A stretch of 64,000 nucleotides of DNA from Myotis daubentonii (lineage: Eukaryota; Chordata; Mammalia; Chiroptera; Vespertilionidae), in contig NC_081844.1 of NCBI RefSeq assembly GCF_963259705.1, positions 31,977,341 to 32,041,340 of the forward strand, in the 5' to 3' direction. Position 1 is the stretch's first letter, and each line of letters opens with the position of its first letter. The translations under genes and the position numbers were made by a program. The notes under the pieces are model-generated. The model had not been told where the DNA came from, ran no database searches, and was given only the letters and a program-made list of their open reading frames with translations. This document shows, piece by piece, positions 11,400-20,662 of the stretch.

Positions 11400-13108
11400 G
11401 ATGTAGATCACCCTCACTCCAACTTGTTTTGATAGGCGTGGAAAAAGGGGACAGAGAGGAGGTGGGCCTTGGGGCAGGATTCTGGGTCGGTGGGGGGAAG
11501 GCTGGTCAGGGAATAGTGTGCATTTTGTTCCTGGCTGTGTCTCTAATACCTACCACAGCACCTGGCACAGGGCATGCACTCAATAAATGCTTGTTGACAA
11601 GGCCGTTAATCTGTGTGCATTAATTAATTTCCCTGGTCGTTGCAACAAACCCGGATGGTGCATACCATCACAAGCCCCATTTTACATACGAGGAAACGGA
11701 GGCTCAGAGAAAGAATGAGATTGCTCAAGGGCAGGCAGACGTCGAATCACTCAGCAAATATTGAGAACCCAGAGGTGAGCACGTCGCCTAGGCCTCATGT
11801 CCGATTTCAATCTCAGTTTGACCACCACATGCCCTGCTTCCATCCTCTGTGCAGCCTTGAGGCTAACCAGGCTGAAGGCCCTCTATTCTGTGACTAGGCC
11901 CCGAATAATTCCTACCTCTGTACCTTGGCCAGTGCTGTTCCCAGTGCCTGAAAGATCACACGTGCCTCCATCGCACAACTCCAGGAGTAGGGGCGTGGGG
12001 AGGAGGGCGTTCCGTCTACATTCAATCTGGAGAGAGAAGGGGAGAGAAGCGAGGTGGGGCCGCCTTTAGGGGACGAGCTAAGAAATTCGCACAGGGTAGC
12101 TTTTGTGTCCCAGGAGAGAGCCTAGAATCGCCCTCACTACCTCACCCAGCTGCGCAGCAGGTGGCACACGCCGAGAGCTCAATAATGCTTGTGGCATTTC
12201 CAATGAAGGGCCCAACAGGAAACGAAGGTGTGGGTCTCTGCTGGCCCCTGCTGGTGGCTAGGGGTGAAGCCTCTGGACAGGACACCTTTTACTTTTCAAA
12301 GGGATTATTCTGACGCTTCTGAAGTCTCCTCTGGGCTTTGGAACTATTACCTGTCACAACAACCCTCAGAAGTGTGTGCCCTATTAGCCTCATTTCCCAG
12401 AAGGCGGGGGCTGGGGGGAAGGAGGACTGAGCTGCAGAGAGATTGGCCACTGGTCTGATGAACGTCATAACCGGATTCAAATCCTGGGCAGTCGGCCTCC
12501 AGACTTAACCACTATGCTTTTAGGACATTTAGCAAGCAGCTGCTCTGTGCGGGACTCTAGGGAATAGAAAAGTAAATAAGACACAGCAGACACGGATGAC
12601 ATGCTATTTTAGTTGCTATAGCTTCATAATGCGCCTTCGTGTTTTATAGAGTAGCATGGCATAGAGGTTAAGTGGGCAGGCTCCCCATCTGTGAACTAGA
12701 CCCTAACTCCTAGGACTGCTGTGGTGATTAAATGAGATAAGACACACAGGGAACTATGTCTGGCACTTAGGAGGTGCTCAATAAACAGCCATTCATTTGG
12801 GCACACTCTAGTTTTGTTTCCCTTGCTCTCCCAATTATCCACATGAGTTTGAGAACCAGTTTGTCCAGTTTTGTACAAACTACTGTGGGAATCTGAACTG
12901 GGCAGAAATTCAAGGCTCATTCAGGAGAGCTGACCCTTTAAAATCGTGAGTTGCCCTGGGTACCATCATTGTCCAGTTCACTACTTTTTCCTTTATGCCT
13001 TTCAAGAAAATGTTACCATGTTCTCCAGGCTTTCCTGAGATTTATTTCAGGCACTTGGTAGGTTTTGTGGTTATAGTTTATGAGGTTTTGCTGATATGCA
13101 GGTTATCA
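11400..13108. other. Ancient repeat-rich intergenic sequence
   Basis: L2 end at 11515-11600 (GGCATGCACTCAATAAATGC), MIR antisense at 11670-11780, MIR-like antisense at 12340-12480, MIR sense at 12650-12800 (CATGGCATAGAGGTTAAG). The rest has no recognised feature. Confidence 0.6.
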
Positions 13109-13797
13109 TCTATACTAATAAAAGGGTAATATGCTAATTAGACCAGACATCTTCTGGACGTCCTTCCAGACAAAGCCATGGTGGCAGGGGCTGAGGCAGA
13201 GGTGGTTAGGGGCGATCAGGCAGGCAGGGGAGGGCAGTTAGGGGCGATCAGGCAGGCAGGGGAGGGCAGTTAGGGGTAATCAGGCCAGCAGGGGAGGGCA
13301 GTTAGGGGCAATCAGGCCAGCAGGGGAGGGCAGTTAGGGGCAATCAGGCCAGCAGGAGAGGGCAGTTAGGAGTGATCAGGCTGGCAGGGGAGGGCAGTTA
13401 GGAGTGATCAGGCTGGCAGGGGAGGGCAGTTAGGAGTGATCAGGCTGGCAGGGGAGGGCAGTTAGGAGTGATCAGGCCAGCAGAGGAGCAGTTGGGGGCA
13501 TCAGGCCAGCAGGCAGAGGCGGTTAGGGGCGATCAGGCAGGCAGGCAGGCAGGCATGCAGGCAGGAGAGTGGTAAGGAGCCAGAGGTCCCAGATTATGAG
13601 AGGGATGTCCGACTGCTGGGTTAGGCCCAATCCCAGGATCAGGCCCTCTCTTTCTTATAAGCATACACATGGCCCCAGAGAGAATGTATACTAAATTGGC
13701 AGTCGGACATTCCCTGAGGGGTCCCAGATTGGACAGGGTGCAGGCTGGGCTGAGGGACCCGCCCCCCATGCACGAATTTTGTGCACCAGGCCTCTAG
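13109..13797 (+). mobile_element. HeliBat-type Helitron with minisatellite and captured filler
   Basis: It starts TCTATACTAATAAAAGG after an A and ends GGCCTCTAG. The 3' hairpin is TGCACGAA-TTTT-GTGCA type, 11 nt from the end. 13195-13545 is a tandem array of roughly 39-bp units (GGGAGGGCAGTTAGG core). 13644-13692 is foreign to the expected Helitron body and nearly identical to 14676-14724. Confidence 0.92.
13195..13545 (+). repeat. Minisatellite inside the Helitron
   Basis: About nine units of roughly 35-40 bp sharing GGCAGTTAGGGGCGATCAGG, with variants (GAGTGATCAGGC) grouped in the middle, ending in a short GGCA run. Unit grouping suggests local expansion. Confidence 0.9.
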
Positions 13798-13942
13798 TCT
13801 ATAATAATAAAAGTATAATATGCTAATTGGACTGAACAGCCGAACAACAACCTTCTGAACGTCCTTCTGGACGATCTTCCAGACGAAGCCGTGGTTGTGA
13901 GGGCCGAGCCCCTTGCATGAATTTTGTGCATCGGGCCTCTAG
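13798..13942 (+). mobile_element. Short HeliBat-type Helitron abutting the previous one
   Basis: It starts TCTATAATAATAAAAG directly after the CTAG of the first element and ends GGGCCTCTAG before a T, with hairpin GCATGAATTTTGTGC. 145 bp long, an internal deletion derivative. Confidence 0.9.
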
Positions 13943-14429
13943 TTGCTGCATAATGAATTACCTTAAAACTTAGTGAGTTAAAACATTTATCTCATAGTGT
14001 CTGTGGGCAGGAATCCAGGAATACTTAGCTTGGTTCTCTTCTTCAGGGTCTCTCACAGACTGCAATCAAGGTGTTAGCTGGGCTGGGGTCTCTTCTGAAG
14101 GCCGAACTGGGAAAGGCTCCACTTCCAAGCTCGTGTGGTTGTTGGTCGGACTCAGTTCCTGACTGGCTGTTGGCCCTTGTTACACAGGCCTCTCCACAGG
14201 GCAGTGGGGGCGGTTGTGTTAAATGTAGGCACTTTCCCCCAAATACCTCTCATACCTGCCTTTTCCATTCATCTTTTGAAAATGTATTTAAAATAAATTC
14301 TTAATTTCTTAAATAATACCTGAATATATTTAGGTAGACCTTGTAAAGATTGCAGCACTGCTTCATCCTGGCCCCCAGCTCCTCACTCTGCAAAACCAGC
14401 ACCTTCCTTCTGGTGAAGAGACTTCTAGC
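13943..14429. other. Old repeat remnant, unclassified, then unique sequence
   Basis: TAATGAATTACCTTAAAAC and GAGTTAAAACATTTATCTC followed by CAATCAAGGTGTTAGC resemble the 5' part of a common mammalian LTR/DNA repeat, but I cannot assign the family. Confidence 0.45.
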
Positions 14430-14446
14430 CCTTCCCTCTCTTTCTT

Positions 14447-14671
14447 TTTTTAATATATACATATTTTGTTAATCCTCACCCGAGGATATTTTCCCATTGA
14501 CTCGATGTGAGAGAGACACAGCAATGGGTCGCCTCCTGCATGTGCCCTGACCAGGGCTGGGTGGGCCAGGGAGGAGCCTAAAACCGAGGTATGTGCCCTT
14601 GACTGGAATCGAACCCAGGACCCTGCATTCCGCAGGCCGACGCTCTATCCACTGAGCCAAAGTGGCCAGGG
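14447..14671 (-). mobile_element. VES SINE, minus strand
   Basis: Inverted copy with CCTCACCCGAGGATATTTTC 3' end and CACTGAGCCAAAGTGGCC head. A perfect 17-bp duplication, CCTTCCCTCTCTTTCTT, is at 14430-14446 and 14672-14688. Confidence 0.95.
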
Positions 14672-14724
14672 CCTTCCCTCTCTTTCTTACAAGCATACAC
14701 ATGGCCCCAGAGAGAATGTATACT

Positions 14725-15295
14725 TATGCATTTTTTAGAAGCTACACACACACATCCCTCATGGATTATTTCCTGCTGTGTGCATTTTTCTGCATCTCTC
14801 TTGTTTTCATCTAAAAGTATGACCTGGAGATGATTCCATTCTTTAACAGCCACACGGTATTCCACCATGAGAGCGCTCCCTGTGTGGGCCTCTGTCCCCA
14901 CCTCCTGGTGTGTATGCCTGCCATGACTGTAGGCTAAACTTAGTGACGCGCTTCTAACAAATAGAATAAGGCAGAGGTGAGGGGGTGTGACCTGGACATA
15001 ATCACAAAAGGCAGGGTTCAAGAGGTCCACATGGAGAGGAATTGAGGTCTCTTGCCAACAGCCACATGAGGAAATCAGCTAGTAGGGGCTCTTCCAGCCC
15101 CAGTCAAGCCTTCAGATAAGGCAGCCCTAGCTGATGTCTTCACTGTGACCTCATGAGAAACCCTAAGCCATAACCACCCAGCGATGTCATTCCTAGATTC
15201 CTGACCTACAGAAACTCTGTGAGTTAATGGATGTGTATTGTTTTAATCTGCTAAAATTTTCATGCAGCAATAGCTAACTGATACACCCTGGGTGC
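14725..15295 (+). mobile_element. MLT1-type LTR remnant preceded by an L1-like piece
   Basis: 15000-15295 ends with GTTTTAATCTGCTAAAATT and CAATAGCTAACTGATACACC, typical of MLT1, after CCTGAGATCC-like and CTCATGAGAAACCC words. 14725-14890 is antisense L1-like (GGAGATGATTCCATTC, CACACGGTATTCCACC). Confidence 0.65.
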
Positions 15296-15520
15296 CACAT
15301 AGCCTATCCCCCTGGATGAAAACTTACACCACAGCCATGGCTCAGCCATTCCAAGCACAAAGCAGTTCACTCTATGGAGACATTCGTATTGTAAGGATGC
15401 ACATTCTAAACGTTTACCAACTTTGAGTCTTTGAGTTAAATTTAAAAGCTTAAACTATTATAAATAGTAACTTGAATTACAATCTAACATTTGAATTTCA
15501 GTCACTACACAGCACAGGGA
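15296..15520. other. Intergenic, no feature recognised
   Basis: AT-rich unique sequence between the LTR remnant and the MIR. Confidence 0.5.
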
Positions 15521-15524
15521 GGCA

Positions 15525-15703
15525 GAGCAGTGCAGCAGTTAAGAGACAAACCTGAGAGCCTGGATTCAACTGCTGCTGTGCACCTCAGGCAGGTCACTTA
15601 ACCTCTCTGGGCTCCAGTTTACTAACTCATAAATTTGGGCTATTAATAGAACATACTCCCAGGATGGTGGTAGGCTGAGTTAAGTCACATAAAACACCTA
15701 GGC
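15525..15703 (+). repeat. MIR SINE fossil
   Basis: AGAGCAGTGCAGCAGTTAAG, GAGCCTGGATTCAACTGC, GGTCACTTAACCTCTCTGGG and GATGGTGGTAGGCTGAG occur in MIR order. Its 3' end is interrupted by the hAT element. Confidence 0.8.
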
Positions 15704-15919
15704 CAGCCGTGGGCAAACTACGGCCCGCGGGCCGGATCCGGCCCGTTTGAAATGAATAAAACTAAAAAAAAAAAAAGACCGTACCCTTTTATGTAATGAA
15801 TGTTTACTTTGAATTTATATTAGTTCACACAAACACTCCGTCCATGCTTTTGTTCCGGCCCTCCGGTCCAGTTTAAGAACCCATTGTGGCCCTCGAGTCA
15901 AAAAGTTTGCCCACCCCTG
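15704..15919. mobile_element. Non-autonomous hAT transposon
   Basis: 216 bp with terminal inverted repeats CAGCCGTGGGCAAACT and (reversed) CAGGGGTGGGCAAACT. A perfect 8-bp duplication, ACCTAGGC, is at 15696-15703 and 15920-15927. It carries internal GC-rich palindromic words (CCCGCGGGCCGGATCCGGCC). Young, with no coding capacity. Confidence 0.95.
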
Positions 15920-15929
15920 ACCTAGGCCA

Positions 15930-16013
15930 ATGCTGCCTTGTAGAGCTTTCTGCAGTGATGAACATGTGGCTATTGAGCCTTAAAATGTGGTTTAGTATGA
16001 CTGAGGAAGAGAA
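15930..16013 (-). mobile_element. MER5A fossil, first part
   Basis: ACATGTGGCTATTGAGCC and AATGTGGTTTAGTATGACTG match MER5A. The element continues after the Helitron at 16471-16540. Confidence 0.65.
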
Positions 16014-16470
16014 TCCTATAAAATAAAAGTCTAATATGCAAATCGACCAAACGGCAAAACAACTGGTCGCTATGATGTGCACTGACCACCAGAGGGCAGA
16101 CGCTCAATGCAGGAGCTGTCCTCTGGTGGTCAGTGTGCTTGCCCTGTGGGAGCTCTGCTCAGCCAAAAGCCAGGCTCACTGCTCTTTAGTGCTGCCTCAG
16201 AGGCAGGAGAAGCTCCCGGCACCACCACCCCTGTGCTAAGAAGCCGGGCTTACAGCTGGTGAACACAGCGGCGGTGGCGGGAGCCTCTCCTGCTTCCACT
16301 CCAGGTGGGCGGTAAGGAGTGAGGGGTCCCAGACTACAAGAGAGGGATGTCTGACTGCCAGGTTAGACACGATCCACCCAAGGGGTCCTGGACTGCGTGC
16401 GAGAGGGTGCAGGCCGGGCTGTGGGACCCCCCCCGCTCCAGTGCACGAATTTTGTGCACAGGGCCTCTAG
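16014..16470 (+). mobile_element. HeliBat-type Helitron inside MER5A
   Basis: It starts TCCTATAAAATAAAAG after AA and ends GGGCCTCTAG before T; the 3' hairpin is GTGCACGAA-TTT-TGTGCAC. The body contains an inverted pair ACTGACCACCAGAGG / CCTCTGGTGGTCAGT at 16080-16133. Confidence 0.93.
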
Positions 16471-16540
16471 TTTATAATAATTTAAATTTAAATAGCCACA
16501 TGTAGCTAATGCCTACTGTATTAGATGACACAGGCTTAAA
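16471..16540 (-). mobile_element. MER5A fossil, second part
   Basis: AATTTAAATTTAAATAGCC and ACATGTAGCTAATGCCTACTG continue the MER5A interrupted at 16013. Confidence 0.65.
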
Positions 16541-17251
16541 ACAATACTTGGTAAATAGTAAGCGCTTAATAAATGCTTGAAAGGAATATTATCCTGCCAA
16601 ATTATCCTCCAGAGTGTCAATTTACACCTCATCAGCTTGGAGGTACCCCAGGTAACTTCCTAACATCCCAATCTGATCATGCCCTTCCCCTGCTCAAAGC
16701 CCTTCTGTGGTTCCCCCTCACCCTAAGGTAATGTCCCAGATTTGCTAATCTCCTTGTGGTCACAACTTTTAGCATGCTCTGGAATGACTCTTTCTTGCAG
16801 AGGTGAGTACTTTTATGTTCTTGTCCACCTCTCTCCTTGACAGAGGCCTCGGGAGGGACAAGGTCTGGCACACAGTTATGTACATGATCAGGAAAGGACT
16901 CTGTAATCTGGCCCCATCACCTCTGCATCTGTTTCTTTGCCCAGTGCTGCCGTCTTAGCCAACTTGTCCAACCACCACACCACCTCAAGCCTGGGAGCCT
17001 TGGCCCAGGCTGTTCCTTCCACCCAGAAAACCCTGCCAGGCAGACTCGGACTCCTCCTCCCAGCCTGTATCCCAGCTCGGTCTTGTTCTCTCTGTGGGCG
17101 CTAGAGCAAGGCACTCCATGTCTCTGAGCCTCAGTTTCCTCAACCATCAAATGGGATGAATTACCAATAAGACACATGGTTTTGCAAAGTATTTGGCAGG
17201 ATATGAAGTAGCTCATTAAATCGAGTGGTTAGTATGACTCCCACTAACTTC
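16541..17251 (+). mobile_element. MIR and L2 fossils
   Basis: 16540-16580 has TAAGCGCTTAATAAATGC (MIR end). L2 words appear at 16675-16870 (GATCATGCCCTTCCCCTGC) and a MIR 3' part at 17100-17220 (GAGCCTCAGTTTCCTCAACC). Confidence 0.65.
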
Positions 17252-17265
17252 AAGAGGCTCAGCTT

Positions 17266-17484
17266 TGCCGAAACCGGTTTGGCTCAGTGGATGGAGCGTC
17301 GGCCAGCGGACTGAAGGGTCCCAGGTTCGATTCCGGTCAAGGGCATGTACCTGGGTTGCGGGCATATCCCCAGTAGGAGATGTGCAGGAGGCAGCTGATC
17401 GATGTTTCTCTCTCATCGATGTTTCTAACTATCTCTCTCCCTTCCTCTTTGTAAAAAATCAATAAAATATATTAAAAAAAAAAA
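17266..17484 (+). mobile_element. VES SINE
   Basis: Head CCGGTTTGGCTCAGTGG, box B GGTTCGATTCC, body CTCATCGATGTTTC, A-tail. A perfect 14-bp duplication, AAGAGGCTCAGCTT, is at 17252-17265 and 17485-17498. Confidence 0.95.
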
Positions 17485-17724
17485 AAGAGGCTCAGCTTGG
17501 GTGTGGCTATCCCCACTATTCACACCCCCATCCAAGGCCCTCCTCTGGAGCCGCATGTCCTCACCCCACGTGTCAGGATTTTTTTATTTTTTTTTTTGAG
17601 GCCTCCACTGGGCAGGAGCCAAAGCCACATCATCTCTCTGGTCTTATCTCCTTCAGTCATCACTTCCTCAGGGCACTTCTGGGTCCTTGGCTACAGGTTC
17701 AACTGGGGACTTTCTCCCTCAACA

Positions 17725-18412
17725 TTCCAATTTAAAATCATTGTATAACAGTGCTGACAAGGGTGCAGAGAAACTGGAACCCGTACACACTGCTGGTGGG
17801 TATATAAAATGGGGCAGTTGTCATGGAAAATGGTTGGGTGGTTCCTCAAAGAGCGAAACACAGAATTACCACATGACCCAGCAATTCTGCTCATAAATAT
17901 GTATCCAAGAGAACTGAAACAGGTGTTCAAACAAAAACGTACACATGTATCGTGGAACTATTTACAATAGCCCGAAGCTGGCAACAACCCAAATGTCCAT
18001 TGATGGATGAATGGATGCACAAGATGTGGTCCATCCACACTGAAGTATTGCTCAGCCATGAAAAGGAAAAAGGCGCTGACACTCACTACAACAGAGATGG
18101 ACCTTGAACACATGGTGCTCAGTGAGAGAAGCCAGGCACAAAAGGCCACACAGTGGGATTCCATTTTTGTGAAATGTTCAGAATAGCAAATCCAGAGATA
18201 ATGAATTAGTGGTTGCCAGGGGCTGGGGAATGACTGCTAAGGGAGATGAAATTGCTTTTGAGGTGCTGGAATGATCTGGAATTAGACAGAGGTGATGGCT
18301 GCAAAATCTTGTGAATGTACTGAATGCCACTGAATCGTACACTTCAAAATGATAAAAATTGTGAATTTTAGGTTATGTGAATTTTACCCCAATTTTAAAA
18401 AATGTGTTGTAC
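17725..18412 (+). mobile_element. L1 3' UTR fragment
   Basis: ACCACATGACCCAGCAATTC, CAACAACCCAAATGTCCATTG, GGTTGCCAGGGGCTGGGG, GAATCGTACACTTCAAAATG and GTGAATTTTACCCC are in L1 order. Non-coding. Confidence 0.9.
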
Positions 18413-18682
18413 TGTATAGTCCTGGCTGGTGTTGCTAAGTGATTAGAGCATTAGTCTGAGCACTGAAGGGTCCTGGGTTTGATTCCTAGTCAAGGGAACA
18501 TACGTGGGTTGCAGGTTCGATTCCTAGCCGGCCCCAGTTGGGGTATGCGCAGGAGGCAACCAATGGATATGTCTGTCACATCAATGTTTCTCTCTCCCTC
18601 CCTCCCTTCCTCCCTTCCACTCCCTCTAAAAATAAGCAATGGAAAAAAATACCCTTGAATGAGAATCAACAAAACAAAAAAA
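18413..18682 (+). mobile_element. VES SINE
   Basis: CCTGGCTGGTGTTGCTAAG head, TGGGTTTGATTCCTAG box B region, TACCCTTGAATGAGAATC 3' end and A-rich tail; TGTGTTGTA flanks both sides. Confidence 0.88.
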
Positions 18683-19064
18683 GTGTGTTGTATAGAGCCT
18701 CCTCTCCTGGGCTGCCTCCGTGAGGGCAGAGACTAAAGCCCTCTGGTCACCGCTGTGTCTGAAGTGGCCAGCAAAGAGACAGATGTGCAGTGAGTGTTCA
18801 AGAAACATTTGTGGGCTGACTGAATGAATGTGGGAATCAAGAGGCACAGGCACCTGCTCTTCCCGAGAAAGAACACTTCATTTCCTCAAATTCTGGATGG
18901 AGTAGATGAAATCTTGGCTATGGGAACTTCAGACCTGCCTTCTTGGATGATCTCCTCCTGCATCTCCCAACTCTAAATCTGAATTTTTCTCTAGCCCAGG
19001 AACTCAATGGGGCCAGGTGCACTTGGTCTTTACTGACACGAAAGGGCAAATAAGGAGGACTCAG
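18683..19064. other. Intergenic between the SINE and the CELF5 3' end
   Basis: Contains a decayed L2-like end (GTGAGTGTTCAAGAAACATT, 18790-18830). Otherwise unique. Confidence 0.55.
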
Positions 19065-19083
19065 TCCTTTAGCAAGTAAAACT

Positions 19084-19089
19084 TTTATT
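19084..19089 (-). terminator. CELF5: Poly(A) signal AATAAA for CELF5
   Basis: TTTATT on the plus strand is AATAAA on the gene strand, in the context TTTAATAAAAG. Cleavage would be expected about 10-30 nt further on, near 19055-19075. Two other AATAAA-like hexamers at 19641-19646 and 19657-19662 lie inside an A-rich tract and are less convincing. Confidence 0.6.
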
Positions 19090-19243
19090 AAATAAACTTT
19101 CAGTTTTTCCAGACCAAAGAGAGGTGTTTTGGACATAAAGATGATGCTCGTAGCTTCTCACCTGAAACACACCACAGTGACAAGGACCTCTCTAGCCACA
19201 AAATTGGTCAGCCCAGAGTTTCTTCTAAGTCCTTTTCTTGCCT

Positions 19244-19246
<3 letters not shown>

Positions 19247-19285
<39 letters not shown>

Positions 19286-19298
19286 TGTGTGTGTGTCT
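19247..19298 (+). repeat. (TG)n microsatellite in the CELF5 3' UTR
   Basis: Nearly pure TG dinucleotides on the plus strand, interrupted once by TATG. In the mRNA this is a CA repeat, a known type of hnRNP L binding site. Length is likely polymorphic. Confidence 0.9.
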
Positions 19299-19409
19299 GT
19301 TTGTTTCCAAAAGTTGGTTTGCAAGTTGAAACTTCATGAAATTACTAGTAGCAGAAATAAAGTACATTGTACAAATCATGTAGATCTTCGGTGTGGAGTA
19401 TAAAAATGG

Positions 19410-19417
19410 TATTTACA
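19410..19417 (-). promoter_or_regulatory. Pumilio response element in the CELF5 3' UTR
   Basis: The gene strand reads TGTAAATA, a perfect match to the PUM1/PUM2 consensus UGUANAUA. It lies about 320 nt upstream of the poly(A) signal, in a non-repetitive AT-rich part of the UTR. Binding is inferred from the motif only. Confidence 0.4.
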
Positions 19418-20604
19418 GCCAGTAAACATGGATCAGGACACACACCACTGCACGCCAGGCCTGGCGGGAGCTTGGTGGGCACCGGAGACGCAGATGAGGC
19501 CCCCTCTTGGCCCCTGAGCACACGCTTGCACACGCAGACGCACGGGATACAGGCACACTAGAGAATGTCTTGGAACAATTATCAAACTCTGGAATATCGA
19601 AACAAGTTGGTCCGAAGGTTTTTTTTTTCTTTTCCCTTTTTTTATTTAATTTTTTTTTTATTTTGTGTTTTTCTTTTCTTTTTTTTCTGGGTTGGTCAAC
19701 ACATTTTGGTAGAAACAAAAGGGAATGCTGTGGGTTTTTCTTTTTTCCAAAAATTCTTTTTCTTGAGCTTATTAAGTTCTCTGGTAACTCGTTTGGCAAT
19801 AGGCTCCACTGGATGACCAGACGAACTTGACTCTGTGCTTCAAGGTGGGTTTTCATGGTTTGGGTAGGTATAGAGAGGCACCCCACAGGATCTCCCTCCC
19901 AGCCCCAGCTAGGAAACAAAAATCCATTGTTTGACCCCCCCACCCCCATTTTTCTTCTCTTTTCTTCTTTGTACCTGCTCAGAAAGATCAACGTTAAAAA
20001 AAAATTCTTTGAAGAGGTATCTTCGGCAAAGGGGTGCTTGGCCAGTGCAGGTTGGGCTTGTCCAACGAGCGTGGCAATCTTGGTTATGAGACCGTGAATT
20101 CCAGGCTGGTGATCCGAAGGCAGGGAGGGCTGGCTGCCTGCCCTTGGGAGGGGTAGGAGGAGAGGGGCTCCCACCGACCCCATCTACCCCTGACGGAAAG
20201 CTAAGGGCTATTGGTCACATGAGTAAGGCTATGACTGGGGGGAAAGGGCTGAGGGAGGCCAGGGGCTCTCTTTTGTGCTGGGGAAGGCAGGGCCCTGGGA
20301 CAAGGGAGGGAAGTTCGGGGTCCCGGAAGCTGCAGCTAGGACCAGGGACACTCAAGCCGGCTGAGCCCATAGGCCCGAGAGAATCGTCGGTGGCAGCGGC
20401 CAAAAGTCCTGGAGGTATATCGGTTGGCTGATGACTCCCAGTGCTTCTCTGGCACCCTGGTCTGACAATACAGCCGGGAGGTGAGGAGACACGGGGCTGT
20501 CCGGCCAGCCTCAGCCCTTCTTATGTCCCTGCTGAGTGACCAGCCTAGGGTCACCTTCTCTTGGGTGGAAGGAAGTCAGAAAAGTTTGGTCCCATGATCT
20601 ACAC

Positions 20605-20662
20605 TCAAAAAATATATATACTGTCTATAGCTCTCTCTATATATATGCATATATATATATAG
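20605..20662. repeat. AT-dinucleotide block in the CELF5 3' UTR
   Basis: Two TA-repeat arms (20610-20619 and 20638-20660) flank a short mixed segment with CTATAG and a CT run. The arms can pair with each other in RNA. No known element is recognised. Confidence 0.7.

Noticed and set aside
17266..17484. Possible tRNA gene (A and B box-like sequence)
   Set aside because: The tRNA-like part is the head of a VES SINE, with SINE body, A-tail and target duplication; the same applies to the other copies.
1..19064. First exons of NFIC, the expected downstream neighbour of CELF5 in human
   Set aside because: I looked for the known NFIC N-terminal peptides on the minus strand and saw none; the gene probably starts beyond the window.
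19413..20183. 256-codon minus-strand open frame
   Set aside because: Lies in the CELF5 3' UTR; the lysine-rich part is the A-rich tract and no family resemblance is visible.
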